Assembly (NCBI RefSeq): GCF_001976065.1
Contig: NZ_MNAH01000001.1
Span: 657,066-721,065 of the forward strand
Reading direction: 5' to 3'
Source of the DNA: Pseudomonas putida
GTDB taxonomy: Bacteria > Pseudomonadota > Gammaproteobacteria > Pseudomonadales > Pseudomonadaceae
Length of the DNA stretch: 64,000 bases
Under the pieces are notes generated by a model. It worked only from the letters and a program-made list of their open reading frames with translations, was not told the DNA's origin and made no database searches. Positions within the stretch are counted from its first letter, which is position 1. Each line of letters begins with the position of its first letter. The translations under genes and the position numbers were made by a program. Of this stretch, positions 57,684-64,000 are shown piece after piece.

Positions 57684-58343
57684 ATGCGGGTCTTATTGGT
57701 CGAGGACGCTCCAGGTTTGGGGGAGGCGGTGCGCGAGCAGATTGCCGATGACGGTCACGCCGTCGATTGGGTGCAGCGCCTGGACCACGCGCGCAACAGC
57801 GTGCGCACCACGCCTTACGACCTGATCCTGCTGGACCTGATGCTCCCGGACGGTCGCGGGCTGGACTTTTTGCGCCAGCAACGCTCGGCAGGGGACGTGA
57901 CCCCGGTGATTATCCTGACTGCCCAGGATCAGATTTCCGATCGTATCGCTGGCCTCAACGCGGGCGCCGACGACTACCTGGTCAAACCGTTCGACCTGTT
58001 TGAACTCTCGGCCCGTGTGGCGGCGGTGGCACGGCGTTATAGCGGCAATCCCAATCCGCAGATCAAGCTCGGTGATTTGCAGGTCGACATGAGTGCCCGT
58101 ACGGTGCAGCGGGCCGGTGCGACGGTGGACCTGACCGCGCGGGAATGGGCGCTGTTCGAGGCGTTTGTGCAGCGCCCCAGCGCGCTGCTGTCCAAGTCGC
58201 AGCTGGAAGAACGGCTGTATGCTTTCGGCGCCGAAATCGAGAGCAATACCATCGAGGTCTATATCAGCCGTCTGCGAAAAAAACTCGGGCGCGACCTGAT
58301 TGAAACCGTGCGGGGCATGGGCTATCGGTTGATGTCAGCATGA
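57684..58343 (+). CDS. OmpR-family response regulator
   Basis: This 219-residue regulator has a receiver domain (about residues 1-115; phosphoacceptor D51 in LLDLMLPDG, K101 in VKPFD) and a C-terminal winged helix (about 128-219; LTAREWALFEAFVQRP, NTIEVYISRLRKKLG). It resembles QseB/PmrA. AGGAGG lies 6 bases before the ATG at 57684. Its gene overlaps the kinase gene by 4 bases and is divergent from the PepSY/DUF2271/reductase/apbE group, which it probably controls. Confidence 0.92.
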   Translation: MRVLLVEDAPGLGEAVREQIADDGHAVDWVQRLDHARNSVRTTPYDLILLDLMLPDGRGLDFLRQQRSAGDVTPVIILTAQDQISDRIAGLNAGADDYLVKPFDLFELSARVAAVARRYSGNPNPQIKLGDLQVDMSARTVQRAGATVDLTAREWALFEAFVQRPSALLSKSQLEERLYAFGAEIESNTIEVYISRLRKKLGRDLIETVRGMGYRLMSA

Positions 58344-59674
58344 AGCCGTCTTCAAGCCTGCAAACACGTCTCGGTCTAGGGTTGACGCTTGGTATGACGT
58401 TACTCTGGCTGGGGGCGACAGTCGGCGCCTGGCTGGTGGTGCAACATGAATTGAACGAAGCATTCGACAGCGCGTTGGAAGAGACTGCACAACGCATCCT
58501 GCCCTTGGCCGTGCTGGAAATCAGCAACCGGGAAGAACCGCGGACGGCGCAACACGTCGCGACCCTGAAAATGCACAACGAATACCTGACCTACCTGGTG
58601 CGCGATGCCAAGGGCAAGATTCTGATGCAATCTCACGACGCCAACCCGCAGATCTTCAATCGACAACCGACTGAAGGTTTTTCCACCTCTGAAAAGTACC
58701 GCTTGTATGGCGCCAGTGCATTGCGCCAGACGCTGTTCATCGAGATAGCCGAACCGCTTGGTCATCGTCGAGAAGCAGCGCGGGAGGCCTTGTTTGCCTT
58801 GTTGTTGCCTCTATTGGTGTTGATTCCTGTCAGCCTGTTGGGCACCTGGTTATTTGTGCGTTTCAGCCTGCGCAGCGTGTTGGCTTACCGTCGTGCTATT
58901 GAAGCGCGCGGTGTGGGTGATCTGTCGCCAATCAAGGTGGTGCGCCTGCCGGCGGAAATCGATCCGTTGGCTGAGGCGGTCAACCACCTGCTGGAGCGCT
59001 TACGCAACGCCCTTGAGGCCGAGCGCAGCTTTACCGCCAACAGTGCCCATGAACTGCGCACACCATTGGCCTCGACCCTGGCGCAGATCCAGCGGTTACA
59101 CCACGAAGCCCCCGAAGGCCCGTTGCGAGTGCGTGCGCAGAAGATCGAGAACGCGTTGCGCGAGCTTTCACGGCTTTCAGAAAAACTCATGCAGCTGGCC
59201 AAAGCTGAAGGCGGCGGCTTGTTGTCCGAAACGCCACAAGACCTGATTCCGTTGCTTGCCCACGGAGTGGACGAGTGGAACCAACGTAGCGGGCAGCGCA
59301 TTGAGTTGCACCTGCCAAGCCAGGCCGGCGTGTACTCGACCATTGACCCGGACGCCTTCGGCATCCTGTTGCGCAACCTGATTGAGAATGCGCTGAAGTA
59401 TGGTGCATCGGATCAACCGATCGAAGTCAGTCTCACTGAACAGGCACAGCTACGGGTTGTCAACAGCGGCCCGGCGGTGCCACAGTCGAAATTACAGCAC
59501 CTGACTGAGCGTTTTGTACGCGGTCACAGTGAGATCAGTGGTTCAGGACTGGGCTTGGCGATTGCCAAAACCATAGTGCAGGGGGTAGACGCCAGAATGA
59601 AATTGTTCTCCCCGGCAACAGGCCGGCAAGATGGGTTCGAAGTCTGCGTCTGGTTGCCGCTTGCCCCATCATAA
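58340..59674 (+). CDS. Sensor histidine kinase
   Basis: This 444-residue inner-membrane kinase has two membrane helices (about 12-34 and 150-173) around a periplasmic sensor of about 115 residues, a short HAMP-like linker, a dimerisation domain with H237 in NSAHELRTPLAST, and an ATPase domain (N box LIENALKYG, G boxes GSGLGLAIAK). It should phosphorylate the response regulator encoded just upstream. The periplasmic domain contains no obvious ligand motif; a metal or redox signal is a guess from the neighbours. Confidence 0.92.
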   Translation: MKPSSSLQTRLGLGLTLGMTLLWLGATVGAWLVVQHELNEAFDSALEETAQRILPLAVLEISNREEPRTAQHVATLKMHNEYLTYLVRDAKGKILMQSHDANPQIFNRQPTEGFSTSEKYRLYGASALRQTLFIEIAEPLGHRREAAREALFALLLPLLVLIPVSLLGTWLFVRFSLRSVLAYRRAIEARGVGDLSPIKVVRLPAEIDPLAEAVNHLLERLRNALEAERSFTANSAHELRTPLASTLAQIQRLHHEAPEGPLRVRAQKIENALRELSRLSEKLMQLAKAEGGGLLSETPQDLIPLLAHGVDEWNQRSGQRIELHLPSQAGVYSTIDPDAFGILLRNLIENALKYGASDQPIEVSLTEQAQLRVVNSGPAVPQSKLQHLTERFVRGHSEISGSGLGLAIAKTIVQGVDARMKLFSPATGRQDGFEVCVWLPLAPS

Positions 59675-59930
59675 AAGACTGAGGGGCTCGCCAACGTTCT
59701 TGTATCGATGTGAATCTGCCCTATGCAGTGCCGACGAATCTCGCGCAAAAAAAATCCTTGGAGACATCTCTGTTCCCGGGATTTTTCGTTATTGCAGCCA
59801 GGTTAGTACGAACCGGTTTTTTGTTTCTATTCTGATAACAACAGCCGACCCTGAAAGCACTGACAGTGATGTGCGAATGCGTTCGCTGACGTTCAGTCCC
59901 TCAACTCTGCCAATACTGCATTAACCATGT
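59675..59930. other. Intergenic stretch without recognisable gene
   Basis: Between the kinase gene and the permease remnant I see no coding sequence with a family match, no hairpin with a T-run and no clear promoter. It may contain unrecognisable debris of the deleted permease gene. Confidence 0.5.
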
Positions 59931-59964
59931 TGTTGAACGTAACCGGTGAATCGATCACCCGGGC

Positions 59965-60288
59965 ATGACCCTGGCGATGCTGGTGATCATGGCCGAGACC
60001 ACGGGCAACTGCCTGGCCATCGGCAAATTGACCGGCAAGCCGACCACCCCGCAAACCCTCGGCAATGCGTTCCGCGCTGATGGCCTGTCGACCATGCTCG
60101 GTGGCTTGTTCAACCGTTTCCCTTACAACGCCTTCACGCAGAACACCGGTTTGATTGCGCTCTCCAACGTCAAGAGCCGCTTCGTCGTGGCCGCTGCCGG
60201 GGCAACCATTCTGCTCAACGTGTTGCTCAACAATGAAAAAAAATCGACCGACAGCGTCGACGTCTCTGCGGTTGAATGGGTCGATTGA
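59965..60288 (+). pseudogene. Remnant of an NCS2 xanthine/uracil-type permease
   Basis: The frame reads MTLAMLVIMAETTGNCLAIG, then LGNAFRADGLSTMLGGLFN, FPYNAFTQNTGLIAL and SRFVVAAAGA, which is the core of the UacT/UapA-like purine permeases (the QNTGL motif is diagnostic). It then jumps directly to a C-terminal tail (NNEKKSTDSVDV). Intact proteins have about 450 residues, so the first half and a segment after AAAGA (near 60207) are missing. It cannot form a transporter. The next 300 bases hold a second broken purine gene. Confidence 0.88.
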
Positions 60289-60321
60289 TCTTTTGTTTTT
60301 CCACTGCCCAGGAGTTACCCC

Positions 60322-60618
<297 letters not shown>

Positions 60619-60630
60619 AAACAGCAGATG

Positions 60631-60867
60631 TCACTTGTTCTTTTTCGCCGGCTTTTCTGCCTTGTCTGATTTCTTGGCCTTTTCTGGCTTGCTATCAGCT
60701 CGTTTTGCAGCTTTTTTGGGTTCGGTATCTTTTTTCTTGTCTTTCTTTTCGGCCGCTTTCGAAAGAGCCGACGCCGCTGATTTCTTCGTCGTTGAAGACT
60801 TTTTGTCTTTCAAATCCTTGCTGGCTTTGGAGGACTCGCCTTTGCTTTTTTTCTCGTCTTTAGCCAC
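60631..60867 (-). CDS. Lysine/alanine-rich histone-H1-like small protein
   Basis: This 78-residue protein is nearly all Lys, Ala, Ser, Asp and Glu (MAKDEKKSKGESSKASKD at the start; KSDKAEKPAKKNK at the end), with no hydrophobic core. It resembles the KPAA-type tails of AlgP and histone-H1-like proteins, and may bind nucleic acid or other polyanions. The start is GTG at 60867 with GAGAGG 8 bases upstream; GTG at 60876 is an in-frame alternative. Low complexity limits any family call. Confidence 0.65.
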   Translation of the reverse strand: MAKDEKKSKGESSKASKDLKDKKSSTTKKSAASALSKAAEKKDKKKDTEPKKAAKRADSKPEKAKKSDKAEKPAKKNK

Positions 60868-61015
60868 GTTGACCACCTCTCGGAGTATGCCGGTATTGGC
60901 ACATGGCCTATGGGATTATCCACAAGCTGATCATTAGGCGAGCGCGTTCAATAGCCGTTCAATCTTTTTGAGGGTGAAAAAGTTGTACATACTCTCTGCT
61001 TGAGGGGCGGAAAAC

Positions 61016-61039
61016 TATACATTGAGCTATTCTTGTATA
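61016..61039. promoter_or_regulatory. LitR/CarH-type operator (TATACA-N12-TGTATA)
   Basis: TATACA at 61016-61021 and TGTATA at 61034-61039 form a perfect inverted repeat with a 12-base spacer, extended by one more pair to CTATACA/TGTATAG. This equals the class II LitR box reported for P. putida as I recall it, T(G/A)TACA-N12-TGTA(C/T)A. A further TGTACA half-site is at 60984-60989. Confidence 0.7.
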
Positions 61040-61071
61040 GTATTTTCAAGTGGGCCGAGGCGTTGAAGATC

Positions 61072-61623
61072 GTGGCTGACTCCAGGTGCTTTCACGTACA
61101 TCGTCTGTCCAGAAGCTGGCTGTTCGTGCTGGTACTGGCCGTACCAGCCTGGGCGGACTGGCATCCCGGGTTGCCCAATGGGCGTCTGGTGGGCAGCGGC
61201 GACTTTACCTGGTTCGGTGTGAGTCTATACACCGCGCGGTTGTGGAGCCCCGGGTTGCCGCTGACCTGGGATCAGCCCTTTGCACTCGAACTGACGTATC
61301 ACCGTGTCTTTTCCAGGGACACGCTGGTGGAGGCCAGCCTCAAGGAAATGCGTCGCATGGCCGAGGCGCGTCCAGATGAGTCCACCCTCCAGCGCTGGTC
61401 CGGTGAAATGCGTGGCGCCTTCGTCGATGTGCGGCCCGGAATGCGCATCACCGGGCTCTATCATCCCGGCAAAGGCTGCACGTTCTTCGTCGACGGCCAA
61501 CTGCGCCGGCGGGTAGAGGACCCTGCATTCGCCCGAGCCTTCTTCGACATCTGGCTGGGTCCGCGCACGCGGGACAAGCTGTTGCGTCAACAACTGTTGG
61601 GGATGTCCGCGCCGGCTGACTGA
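61072..61623 (+). CDS. Chalcone-isomerase-fold periplasmic protein
   Basis: This 183-residue protein has a signal peptide (SWLFVLVLAVPAWA, cleaved near residue 29) and a chalcone isomerase-like domain (LVGSGDFTWFGVSLYTARLW, FALELTYHRVFSRDTLVEAS, then FFDIWLGPRTRDKLLRQQLLG). Bacterial members are not known to act on flavonoids and may bind fatty acids. The start is GTG at 61072; upstream starts in the same frame fall inside the LitR-type operator and are unlikely. It is followed 10 bases later by the DUF3833 lipoprotein gene. Confidence 0.82.
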   Translation: MADSRCFHVHRLSRSWLFVLVLAVPAWADWHPGLPNGRLVGSGDFTWFGVSLYTARLWSPGLPLTWDQPFALELTYHRVFSRDTLVEASLKEMRRMAEARPDESTLQRWSGEMRGAFVDVRPGMRITGLYHPGKGCTFFVDGQLRRRVEDPAFARAFFDIWLGPRTRDKLLRQQLLGMSAPAD

Positions 61624-61633
61624 GGAGGTTGAG

Positions 61634-62170
61634 ATGCGTCAAGTATTGGTACTGTTCGTTAGCCTGTTGCTGGTCAGCTGCAACAATGTTGGCGTGGAGC
61701 ACTACGCGCAGGAGCGACCGACCCTGGATCTGGTGGCGTTTTTCTCACGGCCGGTACAGGCCTGGGGGCTGTTCCAGAATCGCTCGGGCGAGGTGGTCAA
61801 GCGATTCCATGTCCAGATCGAAAGCCGCGTCGAGGGACAGCAGCTGATTCTTGACGAGCGTTTTCTCTACAGCGATGGCACGCGTCAACGCCGCGTCTGG
61901 ACGCTGCAACCGGCCGGCGACGGGCGTTGGCGTGGTCGTGCGGATGACGTTGTAGGAGAGGCCAGCGGCGAGATCGCTGGCAATGCGCTGCGCTGGCGCT
62001 ATCGCCTTGACCTGCCGGTTGACGGCCGGCATTGGGAAGTGGATCTGGACGACTGGATGTACCTGATGGACGAAGACACGATGATCAACCGCTCGAGTAT
62101 GAGCAAGCTAGGTGTCGAGTTGGGACAAGTGATTCTGTTCTTCCGCCGCGAGCCGAAGGCGCTGCCGTGA
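61634..62170 (+). CDS. DUF3833 lipoprotein
   Basis: This 178-residue protein has a lipoprotein signal with the lipobox LLVSC (Cys16), so it should be anchored in the envelope. The DUF3833 body is recognisable: LDLVAFFSRPVQAWGLFQNRSG, then DGTRQRRVWTL and MYLMDEDTMINRSSMSKLGV. Members are found beside cyclopropane-fatty-acid synthase, DUF2878 and chalcone-isomerase-like genes across Gammaproteobacteria, often under photo-oxidative stress control. Function unknown. Its stop lies 16 bases from the convergent DUF2878 gene. Confidence 0.88.
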   Translation: MRQVLVLFVSLLLVSCNNVGVEHYAQERPTLDLVAFFSRPVQAWGLFQNRSGEVVKRFHVQIESRVEGQQLILDERFLYSDGTRQRRVWTLQPAGDGRWRGRADDVVGEASGEIAGNALRWRYRLDLPVDGRHWEVDLDDWMYLMDEDTMINRSSMSKLGVELGQVILFFRREPKALP

Positions 62171-62186
62171 CCCTCGGTAAACAGAT

Positions 62187-62687
62187 TCAGGAGCGGGGCG
62201 CAGCCATTTGCAGGATGAGCGGCATCCAGACCGCCCACAGTGGCGCGAGCAGCAGGGCCGTGCCAAGGGTGCCCCAAGGCAGGCCGACCCCGGCCAGCGG
62301 TGCGCCGGCGATGTAAGCCAACGGTCCGCCGCACAGCCCTAGCAACGCCCCGTACCACACAGGACGTCGAGCCCAGGCCAGGCTGTGGCGAAGCCCGCTG
62401 GCCAGCACCAGCCACAGCACGGCCAGCCACAAGGGTAGGGGGCGCTGGGCAAAATCGAAAACGCCCAGGGCTCCCAGGCTGGCATCCAGTGAACAGCCAG
62501 CCAACCCCACGCAGGCCAGAGTGATCGCTTCGTCGCCCGGCCGTGGGCAAGCAGCCACATGCACCAACAAGCCTGCCACCACCGCCAGTAGCAGCCAGGG
62601 ATGCCGCTCACTCAGCACGCAAGCCCACCAGGCGGCCTGCATCCACAGCGCGTTGCCGATCAACCAGGCCCGGCTCAAGTCAGGCAC
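62187..62687 (-). CDS. DUF2878 membrane protein
   Basis: This 166-residue inner-membrane protein has five hydrophobic stretches and the DUF2878 layout (IGNALWMQAAWWACVL near the start, then GCSLDASLGALGVFDF and GAPLAGVGLPW). The start is GTG at 62687, which overlaps the end of the cfa gene by 8 bases; earlier codons in frame belong to the cfa shadow. Function unknown, but it consistently accompanies Cfa-like methyltransferases, so a lipid-related role is likely. Confidence 0.8.
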   Translation of the reverse strand: MPDLSRAWLIGNALWMQAAWWACVLSERHPWLLLAVVAGLLVHVAACPRPGDEAITLACVGLAGCSLDASLGALGVFDFAQRPLPLWLAVLWLVLASGLRHSLAWARRPVWYGALLGLCGGPLAYIAGAPLAGVGLPWGTLGTALLLAPLWAVWMPLILQMAAPRS

Positions 62688-63939
62688 CCGGTAGCGATGC
62701 GCGGCGTGCGGCCGGGGCTGCCCAGAGCAGTTGCGCGACGCCGATGGCACGCTCCTCGAAACCGCCCTGGCAGTAACACAGGTAGAACTCCCAGAGGCGC
62801 TGGAAGGTGTCGTCATAGCCCAGCTCGACCAGGGCGCTGCGCGACTGACGCAAGTTGTCGCGCCAGTGCTGCAGGGTCCGCGCATAGTCCAGGCCGAAGT
62901 CCTCCATGTGCACCAGGTTCAACGCGGTATGCCGACTGGCGGTCTGCAGCATGACGTTCAAGGAGGGCAGGGCACCGCCGGGAAAGATGTGGCGCTGGAT
63001 GAAATCCACCGACCGCTGGGCCTGTTCATAGCGCTGGTCGCGGATGGTGATGGCCTGCAGCAGCATCAAGCCGTCATCCTTGAGCAGTGACGCGCAGCGG
63101 CGGAAGTAAACCGGCAGATAACGGTGCCCGACCGCCTCGATCATCTCGATCGAGACCAGCTTGTCGAAGCGTCCGCCCAGGTCGCGGTAGTCCTCGCGCA
63201 GGACGGTAATGCGCTCTTGCAGGCCAAGATCGCGGACGCGTTGCAGGGTATGGGCGTACTGCGCCTCGGACAACGTGGTGGTGGTCACCCGGCAACCGTG
63301 GCGCGTGGCGGCATGGATCGCCAGGCTTCCCCATCCGGTACCGATCTCGAGCAGATGATCGTCGGGGCGCAGCGCGAGTTTTTCGCAGATTCGCTCAAGC
63401 TTGTTCAGTTGGCCTTGCTCCAGGCTCTGCTCCTGACTGTCGAACATGGCTGCCGAGTACATCATGGTCGGGTCCAGCAGCCGCTCGAACAAGGCATTGC
63501 CCAGATCGTAATGGGCGAGAATGTTGCGCCGCGCGCCGCGCCTGTTATTGCGATTGAGCCAATGCAGCAGGCGCAGGACCGGACGGCCCAGGCGCGCCAA
63601 CCCGCCTTCAAGGGCGTCGAGTACCTCCAGGTTGGCGACGAAGAGGCGGGTGACCGCGGCCAGGTCCGGGGTACGCCAGTAACCGTGGATGTACGCTTCG
63701 CCGGCCCCGATCGAGCCGTTGGTAGCCACCATGCCCCAGGCGGCCTCGTCGAAGATCTCGACCTCGGCGTGCAGGGCGCTGCCGACATCGCCAAACAGCC
63801 ACTCCTGGCCCTGGCAGATCAGGCGCAGACGGCCTTGGCGCAGGTTGCGAAGCTGAGTGAGCACGGCGCTTCTGGCCAGGCCGCCGAATAACGGCGCCAG
63901 GCTAAAGGATTTGCTAACGCTCAGGGTTGGATCGGACAT
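62680..63939 (-). CDS. Cyclopropane-fatty-acyl-phospholipid synthase family methyltransferase
   Basis: This 419-residue enzyme has the Cfa fold: an N-terminal lipid-binding part (about residues 20-120; GEAYIHGYWRTPDL) and a SAM-dependent methyltransferase domain with LLEIGTGWGSLAIHAA, TTTTLSEAQY, SIEMIEAVGHRYLPVYF and FIQRHIFPGG. The conserved YDLGNALFERLLDPTMMYSAA region is present. It would methylate unsaturated phospholipid chains in the membrane. Its association with DUF2878 marks it as the accessory Cfa of the photo-oxidative cluster and not the housekeeping cfa. Start 63939 has GGAG upstream. Confidence 0.9.
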   Translation of the reverse strand: MSDPTLSVSKSFSLAPLFGGLARSAVLTQLRNLRQGRLRLICQGQEWLFGDVGSALHAEVEIFDEAAWGMVATNGSIGAGEAYIHGYWRTPDLAAVTRLFVANLEVLDALEGGLARLGRPVLRLLHWLNRNNRRGARRNILAHYDLGNALFERLLDPTMMYSAAMFDSQEQSLEQGQLNKLERICEKLALRPDDHLLEIGTGWGSLAIHAATRHGCRVTTTTLSEAQYAHTLQRVRDLGLQERITVLREDYRDLGGRFDKLVSIEMIEAVGHRYLPVYFRRCASLLKDDGLMLLQAITIRDQRYEQAQRSVDFIQRHIFPGGALPSLNVMLQTASRHTALNLVHMEDFGLDYARTLQHWRDNLRQSRSALVELGYDDTFQRLWEFYLCYCQGGFEERAIGVAQLLWAAPAARRASLPGA

Positions 63940-64000
63940 GCTCGGGCTCCTCGTGGACGTGATGGCCAAGGTCTTGGTTGCTCTGACTGGACGTGTGGGC
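63914..64000 (-). CDS. C-terminal end of an upstream gene, cut by the window edge
   Basis: A minus-strand frame enters from the window edge and ends at 63914-63916, overlapping the cfa start by 26 bases. The visible 28 residues are hydrophilic (SNQDLGHHVHEEPEHVRSN). In related clusters a DUF1365 gene precedes cfa here, but too little is present to confirm that. Confidence 0.4.
   Translation of the reverse strand, partial: AHTSSQSNQDLGHHVHEEPEHVRSNPER

Overview
The window reads as a Pseudomonas chromosome, most like the P. fluorescens / P. putida lineage. The grounds are high GC coding sequence, an OprD-family porin, a vanAB locus, a class II (medium-chain) PHA synthase, AlgP-like Lys-rich protein, and a repeat resembling Pseudomonas REP elements. 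No rRNA, tRNA, CRISPR array, transposase or integrase was seen. Start codons were chosen by ribosome binding site and family alignment, so several genes are shorter than their longest open frame.

Layout. (1) 0.3-8.6 kb: a tandem UspA protein and a vanillate module: an MHS-type transporter divergent from vanA-vanB, vanR convergent with vanB, then an OprD-like porin and a VanK-like AAHS symporter. Near-identical GGATCC-centred palindromes in both control regions are candidate VanR operators. (2) 9.0-10.9 kb: a Co/Ni efflux operon (dmeR-dmeF plus two small genes) with C-tract operators. (3) 11-20.6 kb: a cupin, an AraC regulator, a GGEEI diguanylate cyclase, a metallo-beta-lactamase-fold protein that has lost most metal ligands, a 1289-residue autotransporter and an outer-membrane barrel protein.

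(4) 20.9-34.8 kb: the most striking region, fifteen tightly packed minus-strand genes. They encode a NitT/TauT-type ABC importer, two SDRs, a cupin, an alpha/beta hydrolase, an IclR regulator, a ThDP-dependent decarboxylase-like enzyme, an aspartate-dehydrogenase-like protein, an aldehyde dehydrogenase, an extradiol dioxygenase, a 75-residue small protein, and a Rieske oxygenase with its reductase. It looks like a complete import-to-ring-cleavage pathway for an aromatic compound that I cannot name. An 18-bp perfect palindrome lies in front of the first gene.

(5) 35-42.9 kb: a secreted Arg-rich protein, an SDR/AraC pair, a LysR/flavin reductase/SDR group, TrkH, and a broken LysR gene. (6) 42.9-46.7 kb: an isolated class II PHA synthase and an orphan two-domain ArsA ATPase. 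(7) 46.8-52.6 kb: a reactive-sulfur operon (persulfide dioxygenase, phosphatase-SQR fusion, TauE exporter, split YeeE/YedE) behind a sigma-54 promoter and divergent from a FisR-like activator with the three sensor cysteines. (8) 52.7-59.7 kb: a VIT transporter and a transmembrane electron-transfer set (ApbE, PepSY-flavodoxin-FNR reductase, DUF2271 protein with a flavinylation motif, PepSY protein) next to a two-component system. (9) 59.9-60.6 kb: two decayed purine-related genes. (10) 60.6-64 kb: a Lys-rich protein, a chalcone-isomerase-like/DUF3833 pair behind a LitR-type box, and a convergent cfa-DUF2878 pair.
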